From: Anaerolineales bacterium
Lineage (GTDB): Bacteria; Chloroflexota; Anaerolineae; Anaerolineales; UBA11579
DNA: 43,424 nt
Direction of reading: 5' to 3'
Assembly: GCA_026129305.1 (NCBI GenBank)
Contig: JAHCII010000018.1
Span: 1 to 43,424, forward strand
Position numbers and translations under genes: made by a program
Shown: in pieces, positions 16,560 to 24,053 of the stretch
Position numbering within the stretch: position 1 is the stretch's first letter
Layout: the number at the start of each line of letters is the position of its first letter
Notes under the pieces: generated by a model
Seen by the model: only the letters and a program-made list of their open reading frames with translations
The model's database searches: none
Told to the model about the DNA's origin: nothing

Positions 16560-16632
16560 CGCTCTCGGTGCGACTCGAACACACGACCCCTTGCTCCGCA
16601 AGCAAGTGCTCTATCCACTGAGCTACGAGAGC
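16560..16632 (-). tRNA. tRNA-Arg (anticodon GCG)
   Basis: The cloverleaf is complete: acceptor stem GCTCTCG/CGAGAGC, D arm GCTC/GAGC, anticodon stem CTTGC/GCAAG with loop TTGCGGA, and T arm with TTCGAGT. The anticodon reads GCG, decoding CGC and CGU. Most bacteria use ACG here, later edited to ICG. CCA is not encoded. Confidence 0.93.
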
Positions 16633-16742
16633 TAAAGCCGGCTTCGCCGACTTTTGGAGCTCGCAAAAGCGGCGAACTCCACGGTTGATTGGCTTTTGCC
16701 AACCACTTCTTGAAATTGTAACGCAAGGTCACAATTTCTAGG

Positions 16743-16832
16743 CGGGGAGGGAGGGATTTGAACCCTCGTCCGAGTAAACCCCGGAACCCGCTTAGCAGGC
16801 GGGCGCACTAGACCAGGCTATGCGACCTCCCC
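16743..16832 (-). tRNA. tRNA-Ser (anticodon GCU)
   Basis: The acceptor stem GGGGAGG/CCTCCCC, anticodon stem CCCGC/GCGGG with loop CTGCTAA, a long class II variable arm and T arm GAGGG-TTCAAAT-CCCTC are all present. CCA is not encoded. It lies 12 bases downstream of the next tRNA-Ser. Confidence 0.94.
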
Positions 16833-16844
16833 AATGGAGTGCAG

Positions 16845-16932
16845 CGGAGGGAGAGGGATTCGAACCCCCGGTGAGTGAAACACCCACTGCGGTTTTCAAG
16901 ACCGCCGCCTTCAGCCACTCGGCCATCCCTCC
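16845..16932 (-). tRNA. tRNA-Ser (anticodon UGA)
   Basis: The acceptor stem GGAGGGA/TCCCTCC, anticodon stem GCGGT/ACCGC with loop CTTGAAA, a long variable arm and T loop TTCGAAT identify a class II serine tRNA. It is the first of three tRNAs transcribed leftward. A TAGAAT -10 box lies at 16962-16967. Confidence 0.94.
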
Positions 16933-16961
16933 CGGACGTTCCGTCTCCCTTGGCGGGCAAA

Positions 16962-16967
16962 ATTCTA
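16962..16967 (-). promoter_or_regulatory. -10 box of the tRNA cluster
   Basis: TAGAAT on the minus strand lies about 30 bases upstream of the first tRNA. The -35 region is weak. Confidence 0.4.
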
Positions 16968-17015
16968 CCATAAGGGCGGGCGATGCGAGCAAAAGCCGCA
17001 CAAGCTTGGTGAGCG

Positions 17016-17021
17016 TATAAT
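17016..17021 (+). promoter_or_regulatory. -10 box of the kbl operon
   Basis: A perfect TATAAT is found 77 bases before the kbl start. The matching -35 is not clear. It is divergent from the tRNA promoter. Confidence 0.45.
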
Positions 17022-17098
17022 AAGAAGCAGAGGCTGCACGTGTCCTTGCCGAGCGGCCTGTGTTATTTTCTTTAATCAAGCGAAACGAGGAGCATTGC

Positions 17099-18283
17099 AT
17101 GGCCAACGTGGTTGCCTGGGCCGGTGAGGAACTGGACAGACTTAAACAAGATGGGTTGTACAACCACATCCGCACCATCGAGTCGCCGCAGGGCGCCTGG
17201 CTGCAAGTCGACGGCCGGCGTGTATTGAACTTTTGCTCCAACAATTATCTGGGTTTGGCCAACCATCCACGTTTGGCCGTTGCGGCCCAGCAAGCCATTG
17301 AAAAATACGGCATTGGCCCGGCAGCAGTGCGCAGCATTGCTGGCACCATGGACTTGCATGTCGAGCTGGACCGGCGCATGGCAGCCTTCAAGGGCGTCGA
17401 AGCGGCGATTACCTTTCAGTCCGGCTTCACCGCCAATCTGGGCGTCATCCCGGCCTTGGTGGGCAAAGACGACGCCATCTTCTCCGACGAACTGAACCAC
17501 GCCAGCATCATTGACGGCAGCCGCTTGTCCGGCGCCACCATCATTCGCTACACCCACTGCGACCCGGCCCACTTGGCCCAGATGCTGGCCGAGCATCGCA
17601 GCCAGTACCGCCGCGCCCTGGTGATCACGGACGGCGTATTCAGTATGGATGGCGACATTGCCCCGCTGCCCGAGATCTATGCTGAAGCGCGCAAGGGCGA
17701 TGCCATGCTGATGGTGGACGACGCTCATGGCGAAGGCGTGCTGGGGACCGGCGGCCGCGGCATTGTGGACCACTATGGCCTGCACGGCAAAGTCGATGTT
17801 GAGGTCGGCACTTTCTCCAAAGCCTTTGGCGTGGTGGGCGGCGTGGCCGCCGGTAGCAGTCGCATTGTGGAATGGCTGCAGCAGCGCGGCCGCCCATTCC
17901 TGTTTTCTTCGGCCATGACCGTGCCAGACGTGGCGGCTTGCTTGGCGGCGGTGGACCTGCTGGAAGAGTCCACAGAGCTGGTCGAACGTCTGTGGTACAA
18001 CGCCGAATTCTTCAAGAAAGAAATGAAAACCCTCGGCTTTGATATAGGTCACAGCGTGACCCCCATCACCCCGGTGATGCTGGGCGAGGCCCAGTTGGCC
18101 CAAGAATTCAGCAAGGCCTTGTATGAGGCCGGCGTGTTTGGCATGGCGATCGCGTTCCCCACTGTGCCACGCGGCAAAGCCCGCATCCGCGTGATGATCT
18201 CCGCCGCGCACAGCACAGATGACCTGGAGCAAGGGCTGCACAGCTTCGCCGAAGTGGGCCGCAAGTTGGGGGTGATCTCGTGA
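17099..18283 (+). CDS. kbl: 2-amino-3-ketobutyrate CoA ligase (glycine C-acetyltransferase)
   Basis: This 394-residue protein is an alpha-oxoamine synthase, a PLP enzyme of fold type I. Kbl joins with threonine dehydrogenase to cleave threonine to glycine and acetyl-CoA. Visible marks are [33 protein letters not shown], the PLP-ring [10 protein letters not shown] (residues about 205-215) and the Schiff-base lysine in [12 protein letters not shown]. BioF (7-keto-8-aminopelargonate synthase) is the close alternative; overall similarity and length (E. coli Kbl is 398 residues) favour Kbl. ATG 17099 has GAGGAG upstream. No threonine dehydrogenase gene is in the window. It leads the operon with coaE, cdaA, cdaR and der. 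Confidence 0.87.
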   Translation: MANVVAWAGEELDRLKQDGLYNHIRTIESPQGAWLQVDGRRVLNFCSNNYLGLANHPRLAVAAQQAIEKYGIGPAAVRSIAGTMDLHVELDRRMAAFKGVEAAITFQSGFTANLGVIPALVGKDDAIFSDELNHASIIDGSRLSGATIIRYTHCDPAHLAQMLAEHRSQYRRALVITDGVFSMDGDIAPLPEIYAEARKGDAMLMVDDAHGEGVLGTGGRGIVDHYGLHGKVDVEVGTFSKAFGVVGGVAAGSSRIVEWLQQRGRPFLFSSAMTVPDVAACLAAVDLLEESTELVERLWYNAEFFKKEMKTLGFDIGHSVTPITPVMLGEAQLAQEFSKALYEAGVFGMAIAFPTVPRGKARIRVMISAAHSTDDLEQGLHSFAEVGRKLGVIS

Positions 18284-18290
18284 GGGTCGT

Positions 18291-19433
18291 GTGAGCGCCT
18301 GGCCCGATAAGTTTGTGATCGGCCTGACCGGCAACATTGCCAGCGGCAAGAGCGTAGTGCGCCGCATGCTGGAGCATGCCGGTGCACTGGGCATCGACGC
18401 CGATGCTCTGGGGCACCGCGCCATCCAGCGTGGCGCTCCGGGCCACCAGGCGGTGCTGGATGCCTTTGGCAGCTACGTCCTCAGAGAAGACGGCGAGATC
18501 GACCGCAAGAAACTGGGCAGCCTGGTCTTTGCCGACCCGCAGGCCCTCAAACTGTTGGAATCTATCGTGCATCCCCTGGTGCGTGAAGCGGTCAGCCATC
18601 TGATCCGCAAGAGCAGCCAGCCAGTGATCGTGCTGGAAGCGATCAAGCTGCTGGAATCGCCGCTGGCCCAGGCTTGTGATTCGATCTGGGTGGTGACCGC
18701 CGGCGAGGCCGTGCAGCTGGAGCGATTGCGCAGCCAGCGCGGCATGGACGAGGCCGAAGCCCGCCGCCGCATGGCGGCCCAAAGCCCGGAATGGCAGAAA
18801 GCGGCCAAGGCCGATGTGGTCATTGATAACGGCGGCCTGCTGCTGGATACCTGGGAGCAGGTCAAAGCTGCTTGGAAGAAGCTCTTTCCGCAGTTCACCG
18901 GCGAGACCGTGCCCAGTCGCCTCTCCAACCTGGTGCAAACCACCCACGGCTTGCAGGTGATGCGCGCCCGACCGCGCCAGATCCGTGAGATCACTGAGTT
19001 CATTGCGCGCAGCAATGGGCATGGTGAGAGCGAAGCCAACCGCCTGCTCTCCTCTTTTGGAGAGAAAGCCATCCTGCTCCTGCGCAATGAGCACGGCTTG
19101 CAGGGCCTGCTGGGTTGGAAGGTCGAGAACCTGGTGGCGCGCGTGGATGACATCCATATGGCGGCCGGTGAGGATGAGGCCGGCCACTTGACCTTCCTGA
19201 TCCAGGAAATGGAGAACGCCTCGCGCGAATTGCAGTGTGAGGTTGCCCTGATCTTTGCCGAACCCCAGTTGGCCGCCCAGCGCGACCAGTGGCAGAAGCT
19301 GGGCTATGAGGAGCGCTTCCCGCACGAACTGAATGTGACTGCCTGGAAGGAAGCCGCGTTGGAATCGCTGCCCCCCGGCACGGTGATGTTGTTCAAACAG
19401 TTGCGCGCTGACCGCGTACTGCGACCGATTTGA
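18291..19433 (+). CDS. coaE: Dephospho-CoA kinase fused to a C-terminal GNAT-like domain
   Basis: The first 200 residues are CoaE, which phosphorylates dephospho-CoA in the last step of CoA synthesis. Its Walker A is GLTGNIASGKS (residues 10-20), followed by GIDADALGHRA and the lid segment RSQRGMDEAEARRRMAAQ. Normal CoaE proteins stop near residue 200; this one continues to 380. The extra 170 residues begin MRARPRQIREITEFI, contain LQGLLGWKVENLVARVDDI and end with a strand-rich tail, which resembles an acyltransferase (GNAT) fold, though an acetyl-CoA-binding Q/RxxGxG/A loop is not clear. GTG start, 7 bases after kbl. The stop is followed after one base by the cdaA ATG. Confidence 0.88.
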   Translation: MSAWPDKFVIGLTGNIASGKSVVRRMLEHAGALGIDADALGHRAIQRGAPGHQAVLDAFGSYVLREDGEIDRKKLGSLVFADPQALKLLESIVHPLVREAVSHLIRKSSQPVIVLEAIKLLESPLAQACDSIWVVTAGEAVQLERLRSQRGMDEAEARRRMAAQSPEWQKAAKADVVIDNGGLLLDTWEQVKAAWKKLFPQFTGETVPSRLSNLVQTTHGLQVMRARPRQIREITEFIARSNGHGESEANRLLSSFGEKAILLLRNEHGLQGLLGWKVENLVARVDDIHMAAGEDEAGHLTFLIQEMENASRELQCEVALIFAEPQLAAQRDQWQKLGYEERFPHELNVTAWKEAALESLPPGTVMLFKQLRADRVLRPI

Positions 19434-19434
19434 T

Positions 19435-20310
19435 ATGAGCCAGCTGCTAGACGAGATCCTCTTTATTCTGCAGCGCTTGTCCTTCGCCAGCGTGGTGGAT
19501 CTGCTGCTGGTGACGGCCATCGTCTATGCCGGGCTTTCGTTCCTGCGCAACACGCGCGCCATGGTGCTGCTGCGCGGCATTTTGGTGCTGTATGTGCTGA
19601 TCAGCTTGCTGATCGTGGTCTTTAACTTGCCGGCCTTTTCCTGGCTGGTGCGCAATTCGCTGCCGGCCATCTTGGTGGCCATCCCGGTCATCTTCGCCAC
19701 GGAGATCCGCCGGGCGCTGGAACGTCTGGGGCGTGCCAGCCAGATCCTGACCAATGCCAACAACAACGATCACTCGCCCGATGTGATCTCCGCCATCACT
19801 CAGGCGGCTCTGCGCCTCTCCGAAAAGCGCCACGGTGCCTTGATCGTCTTGCAGCGCTTGGACAGCCTGGAAGAGTACGTGGATACCGGCGTCCTGCTGG
19901 ACGCACAAGTCAGCCCCAGCCTGCTGCTGCAGGTCTTTCACCCCAATACACCGCTGCACGATGGGGCGGTGATCATCATGGACACGCGCATTGCGGGGGC
20001 GGCCTGTGTCATGCCGCTCTCCACCAGTGGCGTGCTCTCGCCGGGGGCGGAGCGCCAGATGGGCCTGCGCCACCGCGCCGCCTTGGGTACCTCCGAGGTC
20101 AGCGACGCCGTCTCTCTGGTTATCTCTGAAGAAACCGGCGCCATTTCGATCGCCTTTGGCGGGCGCATGATCCATCGTCTGGGCCGTGAGCGCCTGGACG
20201 GCGTCTTGCGCGCCTTCTACCGTCCGGTCCAGCCCAGCAATTCTTTCGAGCAGTTCATCGCCCGTTATTTGCCTTTCCTGCTCAGCGAACAGCGAGATAG
20301 CGAAGCCTGA
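19435..20310 (+). CDS. cdaA: Diadenylate cyclase CdaA
   Basis: CdaA makes cyclic di-AMP from two ATP at the membrane. This 291-residue protein has two to three N-terminal helices (residues 15-80), then the DisA_N catalytic domain with LHDGAVIIMDTRIAGAACVM (DGA motif) and GLRHRAALG (RHR motif), followed by SLVISEETGAISIAFGG. All catalytic residues are intact. The next gene encodes its usual regulator CdaR; in Firmicutes glmM follows, but here der does. C-di-AMP controls potassium and osmolyte transport and cell-wall balance. Confidence 0.95.
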   Translation: MSQLLDEILFILQRLSFASVVDLLLVTAIVYAGLSFLRNTRAMVLLRGILVLYVLISLLIVVFNLPAFSWLVRNSLPAILVAIPVIFATEIRRALERLGRASQILTNANNNDHSPDVISAITQAALRLSEKRHGALIVLQRLDSLEEYVDTGVLLDAQVSPSLLLQVFHPNTPLHDGAVIIMDTRIAGAACVMPLSTSGVLSPGAERQMGLRHRAALGTSEVSDAVSLVISEETGAISIAFGGRMIHRLGRERLDGVLRAFYRPVQPSNSFEQFIARYLPFLLSEQRDSEA

Positions 20311-20311
20311 T

Positions 20312-21544
20312 ATGTGGAAAGTCTTGCTTCTGCGCTTGTGGAACAACCTGGGCACTGTGCTGCTGGCCTTCGCCATCGCTTTCGCCGTGTGGGTTTCGGC
20401 GGTGGTGGCCACCGACCCCAACGAAGCGCGCGACTTCCCGACCCCGCTGGCTCTGCAGGTGCGCAACCAGGATGCAGGCCTGATCATTGTGGGCAACCTG
20501 CCCGGCCAGGTGCTGCTGCGCTTGGGTGCGCCGGTGTCTTTGTGGGACCGCCTCACCGCGCTGCCTGGGGCGGTGGAAGTCTTTATTGACCTGGAAGGCC
20601 TGGAGGCCGGCGAACACACCCTGCCGATCCAGCTTGATTCAGAGCTGCGCCCGCTGCGCGTGGTGCAGATCAACCCCGAGGAAGTCACGTTTCAATTGGA
20701 GCCGCTGGCCGTGCAGGAATTCCCGGTCTTGGCCCAGGTGATGGGTAGCCCGGCCCTTGGCTTTGAGACCGGCGACCTCAACCTGGGCTCGGCCAGCACC
20801 ACCGTCTCTGGCCCCGCCACCCTGGTGGCCGAAGTAGACCGTGTGGTCGCCAGCCTGAACATTGCCGACGCGCGCGATACGGTCAGTGCCCAGGTCAGCT
20901 TGACCGCTTTGGATGAAGCCGGCAATGTGCTTAGCGGGCTGACCCTCAACCCTGCCCAGGCCGAGATCAGCCAGACCATCGTGCAGGCCGGCGGTTACCG
21001 TGAAGTGGCGGTGCGCGTGCAAACCGTGGGCTTCCTCGCCAGCGGCTTCCGCGTGACCAGCGTCACTGTGGACCCGCCGGTGATCACACTGTTCTCCACC
21101 GATTCGGAGGTCGTGGCTGGCTTGCCGGGCTACGTGGACACACTCCCGCTGGATATCAGCGGCCTGAACGAAACTGTTACCACGCGGCTGGCGCTCAGCC
21201 TGCCGCCCGGCGTGATCGTGGTGGGGGAACAACAAAATGTTCAAGTCAGCGTGGGTGTTTCGCCGATCGAGACCAGCACTTTACTCAACCTGCAGGTCGA
21301 AGTGGCCGGCCTGGCCTCTGGTTTGCAGGCGGCGCTTTCACCGCAAACTGTCAGCGTAGTAGTTTCCGGACCGCTGACCACACTGCAGAACTTGCAGGCC
21401 GGCGATATTCGTATTTTTGTCGATCTGACCGGCCTGCAGGCCGGCACGCATGTGCTGGTGCCGGAGGTTGAGGTGCTGCCGCGCGACGTGGAAATTGTTT
21501 CGGTCAGCCCCAGCCAAATCGAAGTTACTATTACCAGCCGCTAA
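20312..21544 (+). CDS. cdaR: YbbR-domain protein CdaR, regulator of CdaA
   Basis: The 410-residue protein has a single N-terminal membrane helix (NNLGTVLLAFAIAFAVWVSA) and then repeated YbbR domains, each an all-beta unit of about 80-90 residues with the pattern ...LEVTPxxVxVxGP seen in SASTTVSGPATLVAEVDRVV and SVVVSGPLTTLQNLQAGDI. About four repeats are present. CdaR binds CdaA through its membrane part and tunes its activity from outside. The ATG is one base after the cdaA stop; its stop overlaps the der start by one base. In-frame upstream starts inside cdaA are not needed. Confidence 0.9.
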   Translation: MWKVLLLRLWNNLGTVLLAFAIAFAVWVSAVVATDPNEARDFPTPLALQVRNQDAGLIIVGNLPGQVLLRLGAPVSLWDRLTALPGAVEVFIDLEGLEAGEHTLPIQLDSELRPLRVVQINPEEVTFQLEPLAVQEFPVLAQVMGSPALGFETGDLNLGSASTTVSGPATLVAEVDRVVASLNIADARDTVSAQVSLTALDEAGNVLSGLTLNPAQAEISQTIVQAGGYREVAVRVQTVGFLASGFRVTSVTVDPPVITLFSTDSEVVAGLPGYVDTLPLDISGLNETVTTRLALSLPPGVIVVGEQQNVQVSVGVSPIETSTLLNLQVEVAGLASGLQAALSPQTVSVVVSGPLTTLQNLQAGDIRIFVDLTGLQAGTHVLVPEVEVLPRDVEIVSVSPSQIEVTITSR

Positions 21545-22926
21545 TGTCTAAACCTATCGTCGCAATCGTCGGCCGGCCCAACGTCGGCAAAAGCACCCTG
21601 TTCAACCGCCTGGCTGGCGAACGCCTGGCCGTGGTGGATGACATCCCCGGCACCACGCGTGACCGGCTGTACGCCAATTCAGACTGGGCCGGCCAGGACT
21701 TCGCCGTGGTGGACACCGGCGGCATTGACCCGATCAAGGTCGCCCAAGGCGCCGGCCGTCAGGCGCTCTCGGTGGGTTCTGCCGACTTCGTCAGCCAGAT
21801 CCGCACCCAGGCCGAGCAAGCCATCCGCGAAGCGGATGCAGTCATCTTCGTTGTTGATGTCGAAGACGGCGTGACCCCGGCCGATTTGGAAGTCGCCGAG
21901 ATCTTGCGCCGCTTCCAGCGCAAGGAAGGCGGCGAGCTGCGCCCACCGGTCTTCCTGGCGGTCAACAAGGCCGACTCCAGCGCCCGCCGTGAAGCGGCTG
22001 GCGCCTTCTACGAACTGGGCATGGGCCAGCCGCATCCCATATCCGCCGTGCACGGCACCGGCACCGGTGACCTGCTGGATGAGCTGGTGGCCGCCTTGCG
22101 CAGCCTGCCTGAACCGCAAGAAGACGTGGAGCAGGATGTAGCGATCGCCTTGCTGGGCAAGCCCAACGCGGGCAAGTCCACCTTGTTCAACAAGCTGATC
22201 GGCGAGGAGCGCGTGTTGGTCAGCGAGATCCCCGGCACCACCCGCGACGCGGTCGACACCATGCTGCAGTGGCAGGGCCAGCAGCTGCGTCTGATCGACA
22301 CTGCTGGCCTCAAACGCCGCGGCAAGATCACGCCCGGTGTGGACAAGTTCAGCAGCATTCGTACCCTGCGGGCCATCGAGCGCGCCGACGTGGCCTTGTT
22401 GCTGATTGACGGAGTTGAGGGCATTACTGCTCAGGATGCGCACATAGCCGGCTACATCCAGGAAGCCTGGAAGAGTGCTGTGCTGGTGGTCAACAAATGG
22501 GATGCAGTCGAAAAGACCGCCAGCGCCCAGGACGAGATGGCGGCGCGCATCCGCAATGCGCTCAAATTCATTAGCTACGCGCCCCTGATCTTTATCTCGG
22601 CCTTGACCGGGGCGGGGGTGGGGCAGGTGCTGCCCACCGCTGTCAAGGTGGCCGAAGAGCGTCATGTGCAGCTGAGCACCTCGATGATCAACAAGGTGCT
22701 GGGCGAAGCACAGGACTATCAGCCGCCCTCTGGCAAATCTGGCCGCAGCTTGCGCATCTACTACGGCACCCAGGTGCGCAGCGATCCGCCAACTTTCCTG
22801 ATCTACGTCAACGACCCCAAGCTGGTGCACTTCAGCTACCAGCGCTTTTTGGAGAACCGCCTGCGCGCCGCCTACGGGTATCTGGGCACGCCCATCCGCT
22901 TGGTGTTCAAGGGGCGCAGCGGCTAG
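21544..22926 (+). CDS. der: GTPase Der (EngA), 50S ribosome assembly factor
   Basis: Der has two GTPase domains in tandem and a KH-like domain, 460 residues in all. G1 of the first domain is GRPNVGKST (residues 8-16) with DTGG and NKAD; the second has GKPNAGKST, DTAGLK and NKWD. The C-terminal KH-like part ends FLENRLRAAYGYLGTPIRLVFKG. The first domain carries a loop insertion (AQGAGRQALSVGSADFVSQI) slightly longer than usual. It is essential in most bacteria for 50S subunit maturation. Its ATG overlaps the cdaR stop (TAATG), so it ends the kbl-coaE-cdaA-cdaR-der unit. Confidence 0.96.
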   Translation: MSKPIVAIVGRPNVGKSTLFNRLAGERLAVVDDIPGTTRDRLYANSDWAGQDFAVVDTGGIDPIKVAQGAGRQALSVGSADFVSQIRTQAEQAIREADAVIFVVDVEDGVTPADLEVAEILRRFQRKEGGELRPPVFLAVNKADSSARREAAGAFYELGMGQPHPISAVHGTGTGDLLDELVAALRSLPEPQEDVEQDVAIALLGKPNAGKSTLFNKLIGEERVLVSEIPGTTRDAVDTMLQWQGQQLRLIDTAGLKRRGKITPGVDKFSSIRTLRAIERADVALLLIDGVEGITAQDAHIAGYIQEAWKSAVLVVNKWDAVEKTASAQDEMAARIRNALKFISYAPLIFISALTGAGVGQVLPTAVKVAEERHVQLSTSMINKVLGEAQDYQPPSGKSGRSLRIYYGTQVRSDPPTFLIYVNDPKLVHFSYQRFLENRLRAAYGYLGTPIRLVFKGRSG

Positions 22927-22955
22927 CCACTCATGCTGGCCTAAGCCCTTGTGGC

Positions 22956-22961
22956 TATACT
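22956..22961 (+). promoter_or_regulatory. -10 box of the hemolysin III gene (leaderless arrangement)
   Basis: TATACT is separated by nine bases from the ATG at 22971, the same spacing as in surE and hutI. No ribosome binding site is present. Confidence 0.45.
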
Positions 22962-22970
22962 GTCCCGAGC

Positions 22971-23630
22971 ATGAACACCAACATCCACGCCAACCGTTAC
23001 ACCCCCGCTGAGGAGCTGGCCAACAGCCTGTCCCACGGCGTGGGCATTGTGCTTTCGATCGCCGGCCTGGCCGTGCTGACCAGCTTTGCCAGCCTGTTTG
23101 GCAGTGTCTGGCATATCGTCAGTTGCAGCATTTACGGCGCCACTCAGATCCTGCTGTACACCGCTTCCACGCTGTATCACAGCATTCCCTTGGAGCGCGC
23201 CAAGAAGTGGTTGCGCACCCTGGACCATTCCGCCATTTTTCTGCTTATTGCTGGCACGTATACGCCCTTCGCCCTGGTCAACCTGCGGGGCCCCTGGGGT
23301 TGGAGTCTGCTGGCCGTGGTCTGGACATTGGCCATCGCCGGCATCGCCCTGCAGGGTGTAATGCTCAAACTGCCGCGCTGGGTCAACGCCATCCCTTACG
23401 TGGCGATGGGCTGGCTGGTGGTGGTTGCCATTCGGCCTCTGCTGGTGTCGGTGGCTCCCGGCGGCCTGGCGCTGCTGCTGGCCGGCGGCCTGGCTTACAT
23501 GGTGGGCGTGATCTTCTATGTTTGGAAGCGTCTGCCGTTCAACCACGCCATCTGGCACGGCTTTGTGCTGCTCGGCAGCGCTTTACACTACTTTGCCATT
23601 CTGTTTTACGTGATCCCCCTGGCGGCCTAA
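22971..23630 (+). CDS. Hemolysin III / PAQR-family membrane protein (TrhA-like)
   Basis: This 219-residue protein has seven hydrophobic segments. Family marks are EELANSLSHGVGIVLSIAG at residues 11-30, the SxxYHS motif in ASTLYHSIPLERAKKWLRTLDHSAIF and the last-helix NHAIWHGFVLLGSALHYFAI. Conserved serine, aspartate and histidines fit the predicted metal-dependent amidase site of the CREST superfamily. The bacterial members influence membrane fatty-acid state; the name hemolysin is historical. It has its own promoter and terminator, so it is a single-gene unit. Confidence 0.92.
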   Translation: MNTNIHANRYTPAEELANSLSHGVGIVLSIAGLAVLTSFASLFGSVWHIVSCSIYGATQILLYTASTLYHSIPLERAKKWLRTLDHSAIFLLIAGTYTPFALVNLRGPWGWSLLAVVWTLAIAGIALQGVMLKLPRWVNAIPYVAMGWLVVVAIRPLLVSVAPGGLALLLAGGLAYMVGVIFYVWKRLPFNHAIWHGFVLLGSALHYFAILFYVIPLAA

Positions 23631-23648
23631 GGCGATGGCTGCAGGAGC

Positions 23649-23678
23649 AAAAAAGCCCGCCAAACAGGCGGGCTTTTT
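23649..23678. terminator. Bidirectional intrinsic terminator
   Basis: AAAAAAGCCCGCC, a short AAAC loop and GGCGGGCTTTTT form a symmetric stem with A and T tracts on both sides. It can end both the hemolysin III gene (+) and the DUF1328 gene (-). Confidence 0.9.
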
Positions 23679-23701
23679 ATTCTGCACGGTCTGACCATTA
23701 A

Positions 23702-23753
23702 GGTCTAGACCGCCGGGTCTAGACCACCGGGTCTAGACCACCAGGTCTAGACC
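23702..23753. repeat. Four tandem 14-bp repeats, each with a 10-bp palindrome
   Basis: The units GGTCTAGACCGCCG, GGTCTAGACCACCG, GGTCTAGACCACCA and a final GGTCTAGACC start at 23702, 23716, 23730 and 23744. GGTCTAGACC is perfectly self-complementary. The last unit supplies the final valine codon and TAG stop of the DUF1328 gene, so the other three lie in its 3' untranslated region before the terminator. Confidence 0.9.
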
Positions 23754-23908
23754 ACACGGCGACCAAAGATGAAGGAAACCAGGGCCAGGATCAGGAACAA
23801 CCCGAACAGCACTCTGGCAATCCCTTCTGCCGTCCCGGCAATCCCGCCGAAACCCAGCACACCGGCGATCAGAGCCACAACCAGAAAAGTAAGCGCCCAT
23901 CTAAGCAT
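23747..23908 (-). CDS. DUF1328 small membrane protein (YtjA-like)
   Basis: The 53-residue protein starts [20 protein letters not shown] and continues [20 protein letters not shown], a pattern typical of DUF1328: two hydrophobic helices separated by a Gly/Ala-rich turn with the [10 protein letters not shown] motif. A perfect AAGGAGG site lies about 8 bases before the ATG at 23908. The family is linked to stress responses in proteobacteria but its molecular job is unknown. The stop codon is formed by the last unit of the 14-bp repeat array, and transcription would end at the shared terminator. Confidence 0.88.
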   Translation of the reverse strand: MLRWALTFLVVALIAGVLGFGGIAGTAEGIARVLFGLFLILALVSFIFGRRVV

Positions 23909-23972
23909 TATTTGCCTCCTTGAACATGGGGGTATCTGGGCAAACGGGGCCAACCCGGCGCCCGTTACGCGC

Positions 23973-24001
23973 TTGACTCGCGCGGCCGGTGGTGCTATTC
24001 T
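23973..24001 (+). promoter_or_regulatory. Promoter of the GntR-microcompartment operon
   Basis: TTGACT at 23973-23978, a 17-base spacer and TATTCT at 23996-24001 predict a transcription start near 24008. The start falls at the left end of the operator. Confidence 0.6.
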
Positions 24002-24007
24002 TGGTAG

Positions 24008-24025
24008 TACATGTTGGAACATGTA
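24008..24025. promoter_or_regulatory. GntR operator: perfect 8-2-8 palindrome
   Basis: TACATGTT-GG-AACATGTA is a perfect inverted repeat at the predicted start site. A half-site (GCATGTTG, 24040-24047) lies 15 bases downstream. Placement at +1 to +18 fits simple repression by the GntR protein encoded 28 bases further on. Confidence 0.65.
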
Positions 24026-24053
24026 GGTATAAGTTCTTGCATGTTGAGACACT

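Noticed and set aside
17072..19520. Long minus-strand frames opposite kbl and coaE
   Set aside because: They are complementary to conserved enzymes and are explained by GC-rich codon use.
19435..21544. A c-di-AMP riboswitch controlling the G5/3D surface-protein gene at 5938
   Set aside because: The pairing is suggested by biology in other bacteria, but the gap upstream of that gene is only 30 bases, too short for such a riboswitch.
23702..23753. CRISPR array
   Set aside because: The units are 14 bp, the spacers are 4 bp and nearly identical, and no cas genes are present.
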